Of a DNA stretch of 64,000 nt, positions 45,057 to 57,563 are shown piece after piece. Source of the stretch: Platerodrilus igneus. Its lineage: Eukaryota; Arthropoda; Insecta; Coleoptera; Lycidae. Made by a program: the position numbers and the translations under genes. Within the stretch, counting starts at the first letter, position 1. The number at the start of each line of letters is the position of its first letter. The notes beneath the pieces were generated by a model that worked only from the letters and a program-made list of their open reading frames with translations, did no database searches and was not told the DNA's origin. Where the stretch lies: positions 12,028,501-12,092,500 of the forward strand of contig JARFIW010000170.1 of assembly GCA_036346225.1 (NCBI GenBank), given 5' to 3'.

Positions 45057-48028
45057 TGTTCCCATATATAAAAAAAAAAACATACAATTCGCCAACAGTA
45101 GCATGATGCAACAAGTAATCTGTGATGACAATAACATTGTTAAAGCAAAAAATTTCTTGAAACGTATTTACTAATTACTTCGCCAATCAAGAAATAGAAT
45201 TTTCATCTTTCATCTTTCACAAAATCAATTGGTCTGTCACATATAAAAAAACAAATCAAAAACAAACTTTTTCACCTAAAAATAAATCGAAATATTTACC
45301 ATCGGGTATAACAAGAAACTCTGTATTTTTAGTGAAATTAATTTTTTAAATGTTTAATGTATCCTCGCCACAAACAGGAATTGAAATTTGTGAAGATTTT
45401 AGATTTGTAAATGGTAGCATGTACACCACCTATACCAGATGGAGGGGTAAGTTGAAATTGTTGTTGGATGTTGTCATTATCATAGTCGCCCACGTTGCTC
45501 TCTAAAATTCGCAATTTATTACCTTCTGAAATGTATTTTGCATCAAATATAAAACAAATTCAAAATTATTTTGAAATAAATCCTCATTTTCTGCTCGATC
45601 AAAATCTTCCCTAATTTTTGTAAATCGTTTTCCAAATTAAAATAATAATAGAAATTTAATTTTCTAATCCTTCTGGTGCAAGTCCCACTCCATTATCCAC
45701 CATTATAAACTCAACTAGCATAATTTTATGTTAAAGCGATATCTCATAAACACGTTCAAACAATTACAATTATTTGTTAGAAACTCTAACTGAATATCAT
45801 ATCAGTATACTGATGATGGTAATAACTGTCATGTAAACTTGTAGATGTATACTTATGACAGTAAAATTCTGTTACTTGATAAATTGACGCCAATTACCTG
45901 AATGAAATTTACTCTATCACGGAAACAACAGTAAATAATGCACCAACTAGCTTTCAGTGGCGAGGGGTGCATTCTATAAAAACAAATGCAAATCTTTTAG
46001 GGGTCTACATACCTTAACACTTTCACTTACATCTACCTGGAAAGTTCTCTGAACTTTCTGTCTAATACAATTTGTTGAGTGCCAAACTTATACTTGTAAA
46101 AATGACGCTACGTTACCAATTTAGATATGCCCAGGAGGGGCGAGAACCCTGTAACAATTTTATAGGTGCACCGGCTAACTTTCGTGTTGCGGGAGTGGAT
46201 TCCTCTAAAAAACGAAAAAAAAACATGTAACATGGCCGAAATATAAAATTAATTTACAAGTACTACTTGTCTTGAAAGGATTTACTAATTGTCCAAATTA
46301 ATGTCCAAACCATCATTATCCTAGTAATTCCTTTAATATTCTCGCTATCCGCAAGACGGTTATTCTGGATAGGCCTCCTTGCTTTCGGTTTTCCTAAATC
46401 TCGTACCCTCATCTTTTACTTTTTGTAATCACACCTTAAAAAGACTCCTTTAACATTTTATTAAACTAATACAGTTTTTTAAAGTAAGTCTTTTCTAAAA
46501 TAGAACTGCATCATTGGAGTGGTTGAATATCCTTTTACAATACTCACCTTTACCTGTATTATAACTAACTGTAAATAAAATTCAATCTAGATTTAGAGTT
46601 TATTAACAGTGAATTTCAAAACATATCTTGGCACATAAATTTTAAAAGCAACAAATCTCATCTACATTCCACTAGCCAGGCATTGTTAACAGAATTGCAC
46701 AAAAACCGTTAATTCATAAATAATACTACTATTCCATTGTTCTAATTTTTCCCCGGTTGATCTATATGATATTTTAAATCCCCTTTGTTTGGAAATGCCC
46801 TTAACAACAGTACAGAGATAAAATAACGCAATACCAACTTTTCATGTAACCAATTAAAATACAGTGTTTCACCCTTTAACTAACAATAATTCCACACTTG
46901 AGCTTACATGTACATATTTCTTACTCTTAAAATATTCAAACTTCCTTTCTTGATAGTATGTTTAAATTTAAACATAATTATTTCCGTCCCTATTTCATAG
47001 TCCAACAGAATACTTATGCAACGGATTATTAATTTCCTTACTAGATAGAGACAAACCATTTTATTTTAATTCCACAAGTACATCAATATACATCATAAAT
47101 AAACAAAAAACGCATATAGTTCTCATGGTTTTAATATTCCAAATAATTCTTACACGTGAAACCAATTGATCGCCTTTTTCTGGTTAATCACCCCAACTGA
47201 CACAAATACAAATCTACGATTCGCGTATCTGATCTTTCCTGCTATTACGTATCTAGTACAACTCAAAATAATTTGATATCGGCTCCTGAGGGCACATTGC
47301 CTTACCACCAATGACATGCCCTGTGTCACTCAAACATCATTTTGTTCTTTTTCTTGTTGAAGGGCCAAGAGTCTGCGTATGCGTCGGGTCCGTTGTCACT
47401 GACGCATAATTTTGTTCCTCTTTGGTCACCTCACTGTACTAATTTTGTTCAAACTTAGTCCTTTTAATTTCCCACCCTTTTTTTTCCCACACTTGATGCG
47501 TCTAAAGCTGTCCTGTGTCAAGTTCGAGAGTATCAGTCCATGTGAACGCATTAATGTTCCCTTCGCATTAAATTTTGTTCTATGGGTTCCTGTACATTTG
47601 AATAATTTACAATGATTTTTGTTTCTTTTAATTGATGGGAATGGTTACAAATACACTTTTGTAGGATAATTATTTTCTGAAATATGTTAGTATTTTTCTA
47701 ATTTGATATGCAAAATGTAAAACCCCAGTCGTTGTTACGATTTGTATGAAAATGTACTAGGTGCTTTACAGTTTGTTATAGTATTCTACTTTAAAATTAT
47801 AATTAAATAGTCTCCGTTATATACTGTAAGTTACTCAAGCTGCTATAAAATTTTAAGGTTATTTTTACATAAAGCTTATTTCACTAGTTGAATTTTAATA
47901 AATGCTTTCTATTGACCAAAGTATGCTTAATTAACGTGCGAGTACTTCAATCTGTCATCGGCAGTCAATGGTTAAATTAGTATTTAAACTTTACTAACAT
48001 AAAAATCTAAAGCAGTCTTAAAAATGGA
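45057..48028. other. AT-rich intron sequence with small repeats
   Basis: No gene identified. Two similar ~110-bp segments lie at 45885-45995 and 46098-46225 (shared TGACGC..., GCACC.RCTARCTTTC.TG, GGAG..GATTC.. and A-rich end). A minus-strand VDNGVGLAPEGLEN-like stretch near 45680, followed by NVGDYDNDNIQQQF and PPSGIGGVHATIYKSK near 45450, could be a decayed coding fragment that I cannot assign. Confidence 0.5.
45885..46225 (+). repeat. Pair of diverged ~110-bp repeats
   Basis: Copy starts near 45885 and 46098. Clearest shared stretch: GCACCAACTAGCTTTCAGTG versus GCACCGGCTAACTTTCGTGT. Alignment by eye only. Confidence 0.4.
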
Positions 48029-48036
48029 AAGACATG

Positions 48037-51000
48037 TAGGGATGTATCGTTACTTGAATAACGTTATTTAATCGCGGTATTTCCTAGTCGCGACCGGTCG
48101 CGGTAACGAAAACAGAAATAACCGGTTACTCGTTACTCCTACTCGATCGCGATTTGGGTAAAGAAAAAGAAGTGGTGGAGACTACTGTGCAACGCGCCTG
48201 TATATGCTACCCTGTGAGCATTCTCTATCTCTATTGGCACTGTTGGATTCGCGACCGCGATTTACGTTCGTTCTTCGCTATTTCAATCTGTGTAACCTCT
48301 TTCATATCACAATACCATAGTATAGTATAGTTACGATTCCGCATTGAATGCTTTCGCTTTCGAAGTCCACGTTTTTAGAGGGTGGCTGGTAACCTACGCA
48401 TTATAATTAAAAATACACTTCACTCGTAAAAAAAGTATAAACATCATTATTAAGTTAATTAATGATCACCAAATTTCCGTATTTATTTATTAGCATGCTG
48501 AGCTTTTATTGATCTTGATGTTTTTATACAATTTTATAATTTATGTCATTGCATGATTTATGATGAAATTGCAATGATATGTTTACAAATAACTTATTAT
48601 AGTCTAAGTGTACAAAATGAATTATACAATCAAAGTAAAATCAGTTCTTAAACAGAATTAATTTTTTAAACTGACAAATATATAGCTTTTGGTAATTAAA
48701 GGTATTATTTAAAGAACATCGATCTATTATAGATTAAAAGTAAACAACAATTCTTATAAAATAATAATTTGTTACAATCCTAATTATGATTGGGCATATT
48801 ACTAAATTGATTATTTAAAAATAGAATTTGTTTCACTTTTGTGGAACTTAGTCTGTTACCGATCTGACAAAATCTGTAACAAATTTTTACTAAATCGCTC
48901 AAATTGGGAAAATTATACGATTTCTCTTTCCACCAGTCTAGTGGGTTTTCTTTTCTCGAAATTAGGGTTCCTTCAGATACCTTTGTACCTCGATAATGGC
49001 CGTTGATGTTTCAGTGGCGCTTGGGCAAAACTGGCAACTTTTTATTGAAATTGTCCCATATAAGAGAATTGACTTCATCTTCATCAACTTTCTTTTGATT
49101 CTTCTGAGGGAGCAGAAGTAGCATTGTTTCTTTTGATATTATCGGCTACCAGCGAAATAACTTTCTTTTGTTCTTTCGCTAATAAGCTTGCAAAAATCCC
49201 AAATTTTTATATCGCGTGTCCAAAAATGTGGATAATGTTAATGACTGGCTGCTTTCCAGGTCTCCCAATCGTTCTGTAATTCCTTTACTAATAATTTGTA
49301 TGACATTTTTGCATAGTGGAATTTAAATTTTTTCATGAAGTGCTCTATAAACATGTAGAATTCCGTCAGTAAGTATTATCACCGAGGACGCCGTTACAAA
49401 CTTTTCTCCACTGATTAAGTGTGTTACCCTTTCCATCGGTTTTAAAACAACTATAAGTTCCTTCAGGAATGCCCATTCTTCCATAGAAACTACTGGAAAA
49501 TCCTTGTCTAAAAGAACCATTGCAGTTTTTAGCGGTTCTTCGAGTTCAACAAATCGTTCTACCATAGAGTAAGTTGAATTCCATCGAGTACACACATCTT
49601 AAATTAAGTTCTTAGGTGCTTTATTCATTTGCTGTTGCTGTGCAATTAATTTTGCCGTTGATGAAGTGCTTCTTCTGAAATGGCCTACAATGGTTCTTAT
49701 TTTATTAATGACTGCAGTGACATCTTCTAATGCGTCTTGAACAACTAAATTAAGCGTATGTGCATAGCATCCAAAATGCCTCAATTTTAACTCGTCTTTA
49801 ATAGCTTTTTAATGTTTGATGCATTGTCTGACACCACCATTAAAATTTTGCCTTCCAAATTCCATTCATTTGTGATACTTCTGATTGTAGCTGCTAGGTT
49901 AAGGCTAGTGTGATTTTCTGGAAAGGAAACACATTCTAATAATATACTTTTAATTTTTAAATCAGCATCAATGAAATGGGCCGTAACAGCTAAAAAACTT
50001 TCGGTGTTTCTAGAAGTCCAACAATCCGTAGTTAATGTAAATGATTTAATTTTAGGCACAATAGTTTTTATATTATTACAACATTCTTCATACGCTGCAG
50101 GAAGCAATGTGTTTGTAATTGTTTTTCACGATGGCAAATGATATGAAGGGTTTAAGTTAAATACAAAGGTTTTAAAACCACAGTCCTCAATAATAGAAAA
50201 AGGTTGAAAGTCTAAAGTAAACAATTTTAATAAGCTATTGTCAATTTTTTTCCTAGAAGGTATACCCAACTTTCTATTAAGAAAAGAGTTAATATTTGTT
50301 TGGGTTTTAGCTCCTTGCTCCTTAACCATATTAATACCTGCTGAACTTGTGCTTTCAATAGAATAAGTTTCTTCAGTATTGGAATTCATAGCAGTGTCGC
50401 TCTGCAATGTAATGCTAGCTTCTACAAATTCCACCTTCTGCTTTTTTTGCGGTGCACATTGTATGTTTACACTTACATGCTTTATTTCAATATGCTTTTT
50501 CAAGTTGTTTGAGGTACTTTTAAAACTAAACTCTTTATTACACATATTACAAATGGCAATTTTGTCTGCTTTTGGTTTTCAGTGAAAAATTCCATATAGC
50601 GATGACTTAATAGATCTTTTGCTAGACACGTTTCCTGAAAGTTGCAAAGTAGCAAGTAAATAAAATATCTATTTAAAGATAAACGAACTTACCTGAAAAT
50701 ATTGAGAAATATTGTTATATATGTTTTTTATAAATAAAGTTCAAACTATAACTTAACACAAAACAGACACTATATACAAATTATTAACAACGATCAGCTG
50801 CTGAACGAACACTAAATAAGAAGAATTATGGAAATGAAATGTTACTGAAGACTTGGGAATCCGATCCAAAGAACGTTAGAAAAGAACAATAATATTGGAA
50901 ACAGGTAAAGGGTAAAGATTCATTGATTCCACAATCGCTATAAACCTATAGTCCATTCCAGCTAAGATTAAAGCGATGGAAGGTATAGGGAAAGTTTTAC

Positions 51001-51433
51001 CTTCGATTTGATTGGTTAAAACATAATGCTGATTTACACAGCTTAATATTAAACATTTGTATTTAAAATATATGTAATGCGCCCTTGTCGGATTTGCAAT
51101 AAAAACGAGTCATTGAAAATAATTTAGGCTAGTCACAATTTATAATCACTCAAATATGGAATTAATAATTATTCTGTATGTATATATAGAAATTATAATT
51201 AATTTGCTGTGTAAATCCACCTCGCTTACAAGTCATCTACTTTATTCTTATTTGGAATGGACTATATTATCAAGCACTCAGCAGGAACTCCCTACATAAT
51301 AGAGGTGCATGAAACCCTTTACAGATGACGCATACTGCAGTCCGTTACTGAATAACGCGATTCCGTCGCGGTATTCATTAATTGCGATCGCGACTGTAAC
51401 GGTATTTAGAAAGAACCGTTATTCCCATCTCTA
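48037..51433 (-). mobile_element. hAT transposon with 8-bp target duplication
   Basis: The ends are TAGGGATG at 48037 and CATCTCTA ending 51433 (inverted, one mismatch). Perfect duplication AAGACATG at 48029-48036 and 51434-51441. Subterminal regions are rich in CG-containing palindromes such as CGCGACCGGTCGCG on the left and GCGATCGC on the right, far from the local AT-rich composition. The transposase lies on the minus strand. Length 3397 bp. Confidence 0.92.
48760..50580 (-). pseudogene. hAT (ZBED-type) transposase, frameshifted
   Basis: From 50545 on the minus strand: a BED-type zinc finger with CNKEFSFKSTSNNLKKHIEI and the His pair; a Ser/Thr-rich linker; IPKIKSFTLTTDCWTS-like (first Asp); then VSDNASNIKK (second Asp), MRHFGCYAHTLNLVVQDAL (the Cys-x-x-His motif of hAT), TRWNSTYSMVERF (the RW motif) and KPMERVTHLISGEKFVTAS. 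Beyond the last long ORF, frames near 49000-48850 give RKENPLDWWKEKSYNFPNLS, the dimerisation domain. Four or more frame breaks. Confidence 0.85.
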
Positions 51434-51516
51434 AAGACATGTAACAATATGTATCTTATTTGTTAGTAATTTCCAAGATAAGATTTTTAAATCAATTATC
51501 TTTATTCTATTTTTAG

Positions 51517-51873
51517 GATTATTTAAAGGCGGACTTTCTCTAAGTGGATCTGCACTTTGTCCTTGGCCCTTACAAGAAAATGCTTTATATCAAACACGGC
51601 GTTTGGCAAAAGCCGTTGGCTGTGTTCAGGAATCAACGGTAGACCTAATCGAATGTATGAGACACAGACCTGTAACACAAATATGTGAAAGCACTCAAAT
51701 ATTTAGACCATGGCTATATAATCCGTTTTCTGTCTTTGGAGTAGTTGTGGAGAAATTTGGCAACAAACCGTTTTTATCTGAACATCCGTATGAATTATTG
51801 GCTAAAGGAAGAATTCAAGATTTACCATGGATAGCATCAGTAGTGTCTCATGAAGGCCTTTATCCAGTAGCTG
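51517..51873 (+). CDS. Carboxylesterase exon carrying the catalytic Glu
   Basis: The acceptor is TATTTTTAG and the donor GTAAAT, phase 1/1, 119 codons, the largest exon seen. It begins GLFKGGLSLSGSALCPWP, matching the GLF..AI.QSG.AL..W block after the nucleophile, and ends LPWIASVVSHEGLYPVA. The Glu of SHEG aligns with the triad acid of type-B esterases, where the common forms are S.EG or N..EG. Cys residues at about codons 41, 50 and 61 could form disulfides. The exon starts only 83 bp after the end of the hAT element. Confidence 0.93.
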
Positions 51874-51928
51874 GTAAATTGTTTTATTAATTTAAAGAGT
51901 ATATTCACTTTTAAGTACTTTTAAAAAG

Positions 51929-52113
51929 AATTTATTGCACAAGAGAAATACCTTGAAACATTAGAAAAGGAATGGGAAAATCTGGCATCACATATATTAC
52001 ATTATGAATACACTGTGATCCCTGAAGTAAAATCATCAGTGGCTAAAAAAATTAAGAAGCACTATTTTAAAGATAAATCAATTTCGTCTGAAACTAAACA
52101 GGAACTAATTCAA
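51929..52113 (+). CDS. Carboxylesterase exon (regulatory-domain helices)
   Basis: A 55-bp intron separates it from the previous exon. The carried G plus AA gives Glu, so the junction reads GLYPVA-EFIAQEKYL, the expected family sequence, which supports the weak acceptor AAAAG without a strong pyrimidine tract. The exon encodes a charged helical stretch (YLETLEKEWENLASHILHY, then KIKKHYF and ISSETKQELIQ) and ends at GTGAGT in phase 0. Confidence 0.88.
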
Positions 52114-54389
52114 GTGAGTAAATGCTTCTACTATTTTTTACACAACGGCATATTTTCTTGATTATGTCAGAATACTGTTATATATCAACTTACGTAGTAC
52201 TTGAGTTCAAACAAACTAACCTTGAACTTGATAATCTATTTTTTAACTAGGAGTAGCTACAAATTTTCTTGTTAATATTCTTATTTGCAACTTACTACTT
52301 AGGTCTTGTGTGAACAGGTAATAAGTATTATTTTAATAGAGAACTGAATATATATTATCGTGTAATTAAAAGGGACAATAAATAAAATACATAAGTTAAC
52401 TCATAGGGTTGAGAGCGATTGGGTACAATCAAATAAATTTATTGAGTTAAAAGATTTTCAGCAATTATTTTCTAAGCTTAATTAATGGATAATAGAGGAA
52501 TATCGATTTAGTTTAACGCGTGATTAATGTAGGAATAATTTATCTTAATTAGATTTAGTTAGGGACCTTGTGTCATACTATGTATGTAAAAGCGTAAAGA
52601 AAAATAATTTGGGGTTAAATTATAGCATAATGAAGTTCTATGGAACAGTTTTAAAAGCATTAAGCACGTTAAAAATAACAATTTCTACGTTTCAAATAAC
52701 AAGGAGGAAAAATGTGTTTCTTGGTATAGTTGCTGCAAACAAATTTAATAGCTTAGGGTAACCAACAACAGTTGAAATTAAAACAGTCAAGGTCGTAAAC
52801 AAAACCACACAGAATTGATGTAAAAGCAGTATACGTTAGTTAAAATATTGATTTTTAATCTTAGATATAGAGTCTGAAGGAGCAATGAAAAGACGAAGAT
52901 TGAATAAAAGCCTATAGGTATAAGAGATACATAAACTATATCGAGAGGAAGTGAATTAAAAATCGATAATGTCAAGGATAGTTGTAAGCAGGCACGCGTC
53001 GCTCAGAAAAGTGGGAAATTGGAGCCAAGAGAGTTGATTGGTGAAAGTTAAATAAGAAGGGCTAGAAATTCAGGTGGTAGAAGCATATGTGTGCAATAGA
53101 GCGATATGTACAAGGGAGATAATATGTTTGTTTGAAGTTAGAGGCGTGGAGTATATGCTAATCCGGAGAATTGGAAACGACAGTTGACGCGTTTAAGTGC
53201 TTTACCGCGTACTGTTGTGTTATGTTATGTAAAATTACGAGAAATCGACGGTCATTGGTGATTTTCGAGGAAAATAAGACAACGGTTAAACAGATATACA
53301 TGCTATTTCTTTAACAGGGGGGACAGGTTCGATTATATAATCAGGAACAGAGAGGGGTCTCGCTCTCTTTTTTCTTTGCTGTTTGATTCCATCGGTGATA
53401 GAATAAGTTTACTTATAAGTGCATTAGTGCAGTCGAATTAAATTTATGTAAAAGCTGATAAAGCTGTATTAGTGAATGGTAAAGTTGAGATGTAAGTATA
53501 TAGATTTTTGTTTGGATGCACGAGAAGTACTACAATTTGTAAATTGTTTGGATGTGGATCAAAGCGAGGTTTGGGATAGTAGAATGTATTTGTAACAAAA
53601 GGAACGAAATTTGGAGATTGGATATTTATAAAAGAAGAGTTTTTGGAGTAGAGGCTTGTATGGTACATGGGGATTCGACCATGGAATTAATGGATAAACG
53701 GAGGACCTACCAGACGGCAACATCTACGAAGGGCTAGCTGATGCATCGCAGTACGAAGACAACTACAAGGTAGGAGATAGAATAAGACATTTCATGGTGA
53801 ATATTTTTATAGTGTTTATGGTGTTTTGATGTGTTTTATGATTATTTGCTTTGATTTTTATTTGAACAGACATTTATAGGGTGCTTAAAAACGAAATTGA
53901 TTTTTGAGCATGATTCATTAATTTGCAGATAACCAAAAGTTGTAAAAAGTTATAGAGGGTTTTTTGATATTGGTCGTGCAGAGAATTTATAAAGTTTTAA
54001 GGTGAGCTCATGCTAGAACGAAGGGTAACGTAAGGTATGAGGAATGCCCTCTTAATTTAATAAAAAGTTATGTGTTCAAAAGGTTATCAATATGCAAAAT
54101 GATTGTTATAAAATTTAGTAGATAAAGCAATGGTATTTTAAATTTGAAAAAAAAAGTAATTTGGATTTCAGATAAATAGAGTGTGATTTTTTTGTGGTTA
54201 ATTGAGTTATTTTTGAATGCATGATTGATGTGGATTTCTATTTAGGTTTCTATGGTAATAATGAGAGGTTGATGTAACGGGTAGGTGTATGTAAAATATA
54301 GGAAGCATCGAATAAAGAGGACTATTCAGGAGCAGCCGATGCGAGATTATGTCGACCCAATTCGTGACGAGAATGAAAGGGTTAACTTC

Positions 54390-54433
<44 letters not shown>

Positions 54434-54921
54434 AGAACACATTTTTGGTGAGAATCACATCTGTGACCTTTGAATTAGAAGTGGACATCAGAGGAACTGA
54501 AAATAGATATTTTACTCAGTTAAAACTTGAACCAAGTACATTATCCTATAGCAATACAGGGCTTTATCCGCCTCCACTCCTGCTTGTGTTGTTTCCATGG
54601 GCCGTGAAGTTGCAAAGAGATGTGCTTTAGTACCAAATCATGTTGGATTAACCTCCAGATTTAAAGATGTTTTATCAATATTTAGCATCTGAAAAGAGAT
54701 TCATTAACGTAATCAACTGAAATAACAATGATAATAAAAATGAGTTCTTGACAGTTCTAAATATAACAAGATGCACGACACAATACCACTTGTTTATAAA
54801 ATATTACATGCTGTTTTATGCTTTTGCAAATACAAACATAATGATGATTAATAAGAGATGAAAACCGTTGTTTAATATATAAGGGAATATTCTAATCAAA
54901 TATCGATTGATACAATTTTAG
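52114..54921. other. Esterase intron, 2.8 kb, no clear element
   Basis: It contains a (TA)n run at 54396-54433. A plus ORF 54445-54630 and short ORFs at 53444-53737 have no recognised motif. A segment at 53700-53767 reads DLPDGNIYEGLADASQYED in one frame before GTAGGAG, but has no acceptor or family match I can defend. Composition is less AT-rich from 52980 to 53770, hinting at an unidentified repeat. Confidence 0.5.
54396..54433 (+). repeat. (TA)n microsatellite
   Basis: About 19 AT units in the intron before the ASDRLF exon. Its flanks do not match those of the (TA)n at 19587 and 21204. Confidence 0.9.
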
Positions 54922-55081
54922 GTAGCCAGTGATCGTCTTTTTGTTGTGGATCTAGAAAAAGCTGCACGACTTCAAGCAATAGCTAATAAGTCACCAACGT
55001 ACTTTTACTATTTTACTTACGAAAGCGAAACAGCCCATTCCTTTGTGGATATTATGGGACTAGATTTTGAAAAAAGACCAG
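54922..55081 (+). CDS. Carboxylesterase exon (ASDRLFVVD block)
   Basis: The acceptor is TTTTAG and the donor GTAAAA, in phase 0 and out phase 1. It reads VASDRLFVVDLEKAARLQA, then SPTYFYYFTYESETAHSF and a GLDFEKRPG end. The S D..F......A......PVY.Y.F.Y block precedes the catalytic His in the family. The next exon is 8.6 kb away, past a mariner, a SINE and LINE fragments. Confidence 0.9.
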
Positions 55082-55439
55082 GTAAAATAAAAATTTTTAA
55101 TATGACTATGGTGATCTATAGTATATTATTAAAGGTTTTTGTAAGGTATGTATAAGAATTGAATATGGTGCATATGTTTAATAAAAAAAAGCAGGATGGG
55201 TTATTGTAAGGGTGAATATTGATCTCAAATTGATTAATACAGATAGCTATTGGACAGCGGTAACTATAAGGTGTACAAAAAAGTTTTGAGCTTTAGATTT
55301 CATACAACCGAAACCACAATTTTAAATTCATTAGTTTTCCCGCCCTTTTACGGTTTTACAACGTTGACATTTGGTCTTTGAAAATATCATGAAGTTTTAC
55401 GTTTGATGCACATAACCTGCAAAATTAGTAGTGTTCTCG

Positions 55440-55947
55440 ATGGCAATAACAGAAGAGCATATTCGATTTTCCATCCACTTCGCGTTTCATCTGAAGAAAA
55501 ATGCTGCTGAAGTCACTGAAATGATTTGTGCTGCATATGGAGAGAAGGCTGTAAGTCATACTACGTGTAAAAGGTGTTATCAAAAATTTCGCCAAGGAGA
55601 TTTCAGTCTGGATTTCGTCAGATTTCAGCTGGACGCCCTCAAAAGATTGAAACGGACGAACTGCAGCATTGTTATATATAAACTCTGCACAAACTGAAAA
55701 GGAGCTTGCACAGCAGCTTGGCATTAAGCAGCAAGCCATTTCCATACGTTTGCATGCAATGGGAAAAGTTTAGAAGGAAGGCAGATGGGTTCCGCGTGCA
55801 CTGTCCGAAGACAACAAAAATCGACAGCATGACACTGCGCTCACTTTGCTTTCAAGTTTCCAGAAAAAGGATTTTTTGCACCAAATCAGTACAGGCGTTG
55901 AAAAGTGGATACTTTATATTAACCCGAAATGTAACAAATCATGGGTT
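55440..55947 (+). pseudogene. Mariner transposase, N-terminal half
   Basis: It reads EEHIRFSIHFAFHLKKNAAE, CAAYGEKAVSHTTCKR and FRQGDFSLDF (first helix-turn-helix). Then, in other frames, ELAQQLGIKQQAISIRLHAM, and GVEKWILYINPKCNKSWV (55893-55946). In the family this last block is GDEKW with the first catalytic Asp; here it reads G-V-E-K-W, so that Asp is lost. Stops at 55698 and frame shifts also inactivate it. Confidence 0.85.
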
Positions 55948-56504
55948 TCTTACAATTTAAAGTTCATAATTGCACAAAATAAAGGTTTATAATAGCAATC
56001 GTGCAAGTGCGGAAAAAGCGATGCCACGGCAGGTGGTAGCTCCAAGCTTTACACAGGCTTTAGCGCGGCAATCTGACAATCACCAATAACAAATTAAATA
56101 CGCCATTTGCGGAAAAATATAAATTAAATTAGCAAACAAATTAAGCAATTGAAGTACTTACATAAGAAATCCGACGTCCTGCGGGGTTGAGTTAAAGTTG
56201 GCGTCTGCTGACGTCTATCAGGACTGCTGGTGGCCCCTTTTAAGGCAATTAACGGAGGTTACGCCTTCCAAATGGCTAGAGCCCCCTTTCTCGATGTTCA
56301 AAGGCAAAACGGCCTCGTTTCCTAAGCGTCTTTCGGAAACTCCCCACTTTTGTTCTTTCACGCGTCGGCGCGAAGTTATTCGTCCAACCCACTTTTAACG
56401 TGACGGAAATACGCGCACCGAGTCTTTTAAATTTAAAGGCGCGAAAACTTCCGCACATAAAAATTAAGCTAAGACAATGTTTAGTGCCAATTTGGCACGT
56501 AACA
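55948..56504 (-). mobile_element. Solo LTR (557 bp) inside the mariner transposase
   Basis: Read on the minus strand it begins TGTTACGTGCCAAATTGGCAC and ends ATTGTAAGA. GGTT flanks it on both sides (55944-55947 and 56505-56508). The family transposase reading (..KSWV then DPGQPLTSTPKPNIHG) continues across when it is removed. The start, and a CGGAAGTTTTCGCGCC block about 65 bases inside, resemble the solo LTR at 830-1634 (CGGAAGTTTCCCGCC), so both belong to related Gypsy-type families. The GC-rich core stands out from the local sequence. Confidence 0.83.
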
Positions 56505-57019
56505 GGTTGACCCTGGTCAACCTTTGACATCGACTCCAAAGCCCAATATCCACGGCAAGAAAGTTCTGCTCTGCATATGGTGGGATTGAAAAGATGTATT
56601 GTATTACGAGTTGTTACAGCCGGATGAAACAATTACGGCAGACTGCTAACAGCAACAATTGACCAATTTGAGCGATGCGTTTGAAGAAAGGAGGCCATTT
56701 ACTGGCAAAGGACGTCGTAAAGTGATACTGCTTCATGACAATGCCCGGCCACATGAGTCAGGACCATATCTTTGTGTTAGGCTGGAAACTTCTCCCGCAT
56801 GCATATAGCCCAGACATGGCGCCTTCTGATTATTACCTATTTCGGTCGCTGCAGCATCACTTGGCTGATACACACTTTGTGACACTTGAAGAGGTACGAA
56901 AATGCATTGATGACTTTATCGCCTCGAAGCCAGTGAGCTTCTATCATAAGGGAATTTGCAAGTTGCCCGAAAGATGGCAAAAGGTCATCGATGCAAATGG
57001 GAAATATTTCGTTGATTAA
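56505..57019 (+). pseudogene. Mariner transposase, C-terminal half
   Basis: It reads TPKPNIHGKKVLLCIWWD (56535-56590), [35 protein letters not shown] with the second Asp in HDNARPHES. Then (56735-57019) [20 protein letters not shown] with the third Asp (DD34D pattern), LPERWQKVIDANGKYFVD and stop. One frame shift at about 56770. Confidence 0.88.
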
Positions 57020-57089
57020 TATCTTTTTGTTTGTTTTTAAATAAATATTGAATTTTGCAAGAAAAAGCTCAGAACTTTTTTGTACACCT

Positions 57090-57563
57090 AATAATAATGA
57101 TCTGCTTTTTAATTATTTCTTGTTTGTAGTGAGTGCTATTTAACTGTTCGATCGTAGTAAAACTAACAATTTTGCCGATTAAGGTTACAAACTTCTATAT
57201 TAGATTTTGTAAGATGTACAAAATTCATCCACCCATGTTAACAATATTATTTTAGAGATTATTGCATATATTTGTCTATAAGGCAGTGACTTAGGACACG
57301 ACATACTTGTCAATATAAATCCATTTGCTTGTTATACTAAAGTTGATTGTATTGTAACAAAACTTCTTTTTCAGCAAAAGTTGTTTACTATTAACCGAAT
57401 ACATTAGGTTTTTACCTATAGGTCCAGTGAAATTCTAATGTACTAAGGACAGTTTAATCACTAGCAGCACTAACTTTCTTAAAGCGACAATACTTTCTTC
57501 TTATTATGATGATGCACTTATAATTAACAATCAAAGCACTATTAATTTACCAGTTCATCATCA
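57090..57563. other. Intron sequence, nothing identified
   Basis: AT-rich, no motif read on either strand. Confidence 0.6.

Larger units (their letters stand above)
55269..57089 (+). mobile_element. Mariner element split by a solo LTR
   Basis: The ends read AGGTGTACAAAAAAGTTTTGAG and, from the right, AGGTGTACAAAAAAGTTCTGAG (one mismatch). The left flank is TA, right flank AA. Without the 557-bp LTR and one GGTT the element is 1260 bp, the standard mariner size. The transposase is on +. One-base differences in the ends suggest moderate age. Confidence 0.92.

Noticed and set aside
45360..45720. Minus-strand VDNGVGLAPEGL and GGVHATIYKSK pieces
   Set aside because: The pieces look coding-like, but I could not assign them to a family, and stops separate them every 15-40 codons.
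53700..53767. Open segment DLPDGNIYEGLADASQYED before a GTAGG
   Set aside because: It superficially resembles a coding exon but has no matching acceptor and no family match; the esterase reading is complete without it.
54445..54630. Plus ORF of 61 codons after the (TA)n
   Set aside because: No motif, no splice link to the esterase exon at 54922, and composition typical of intron.
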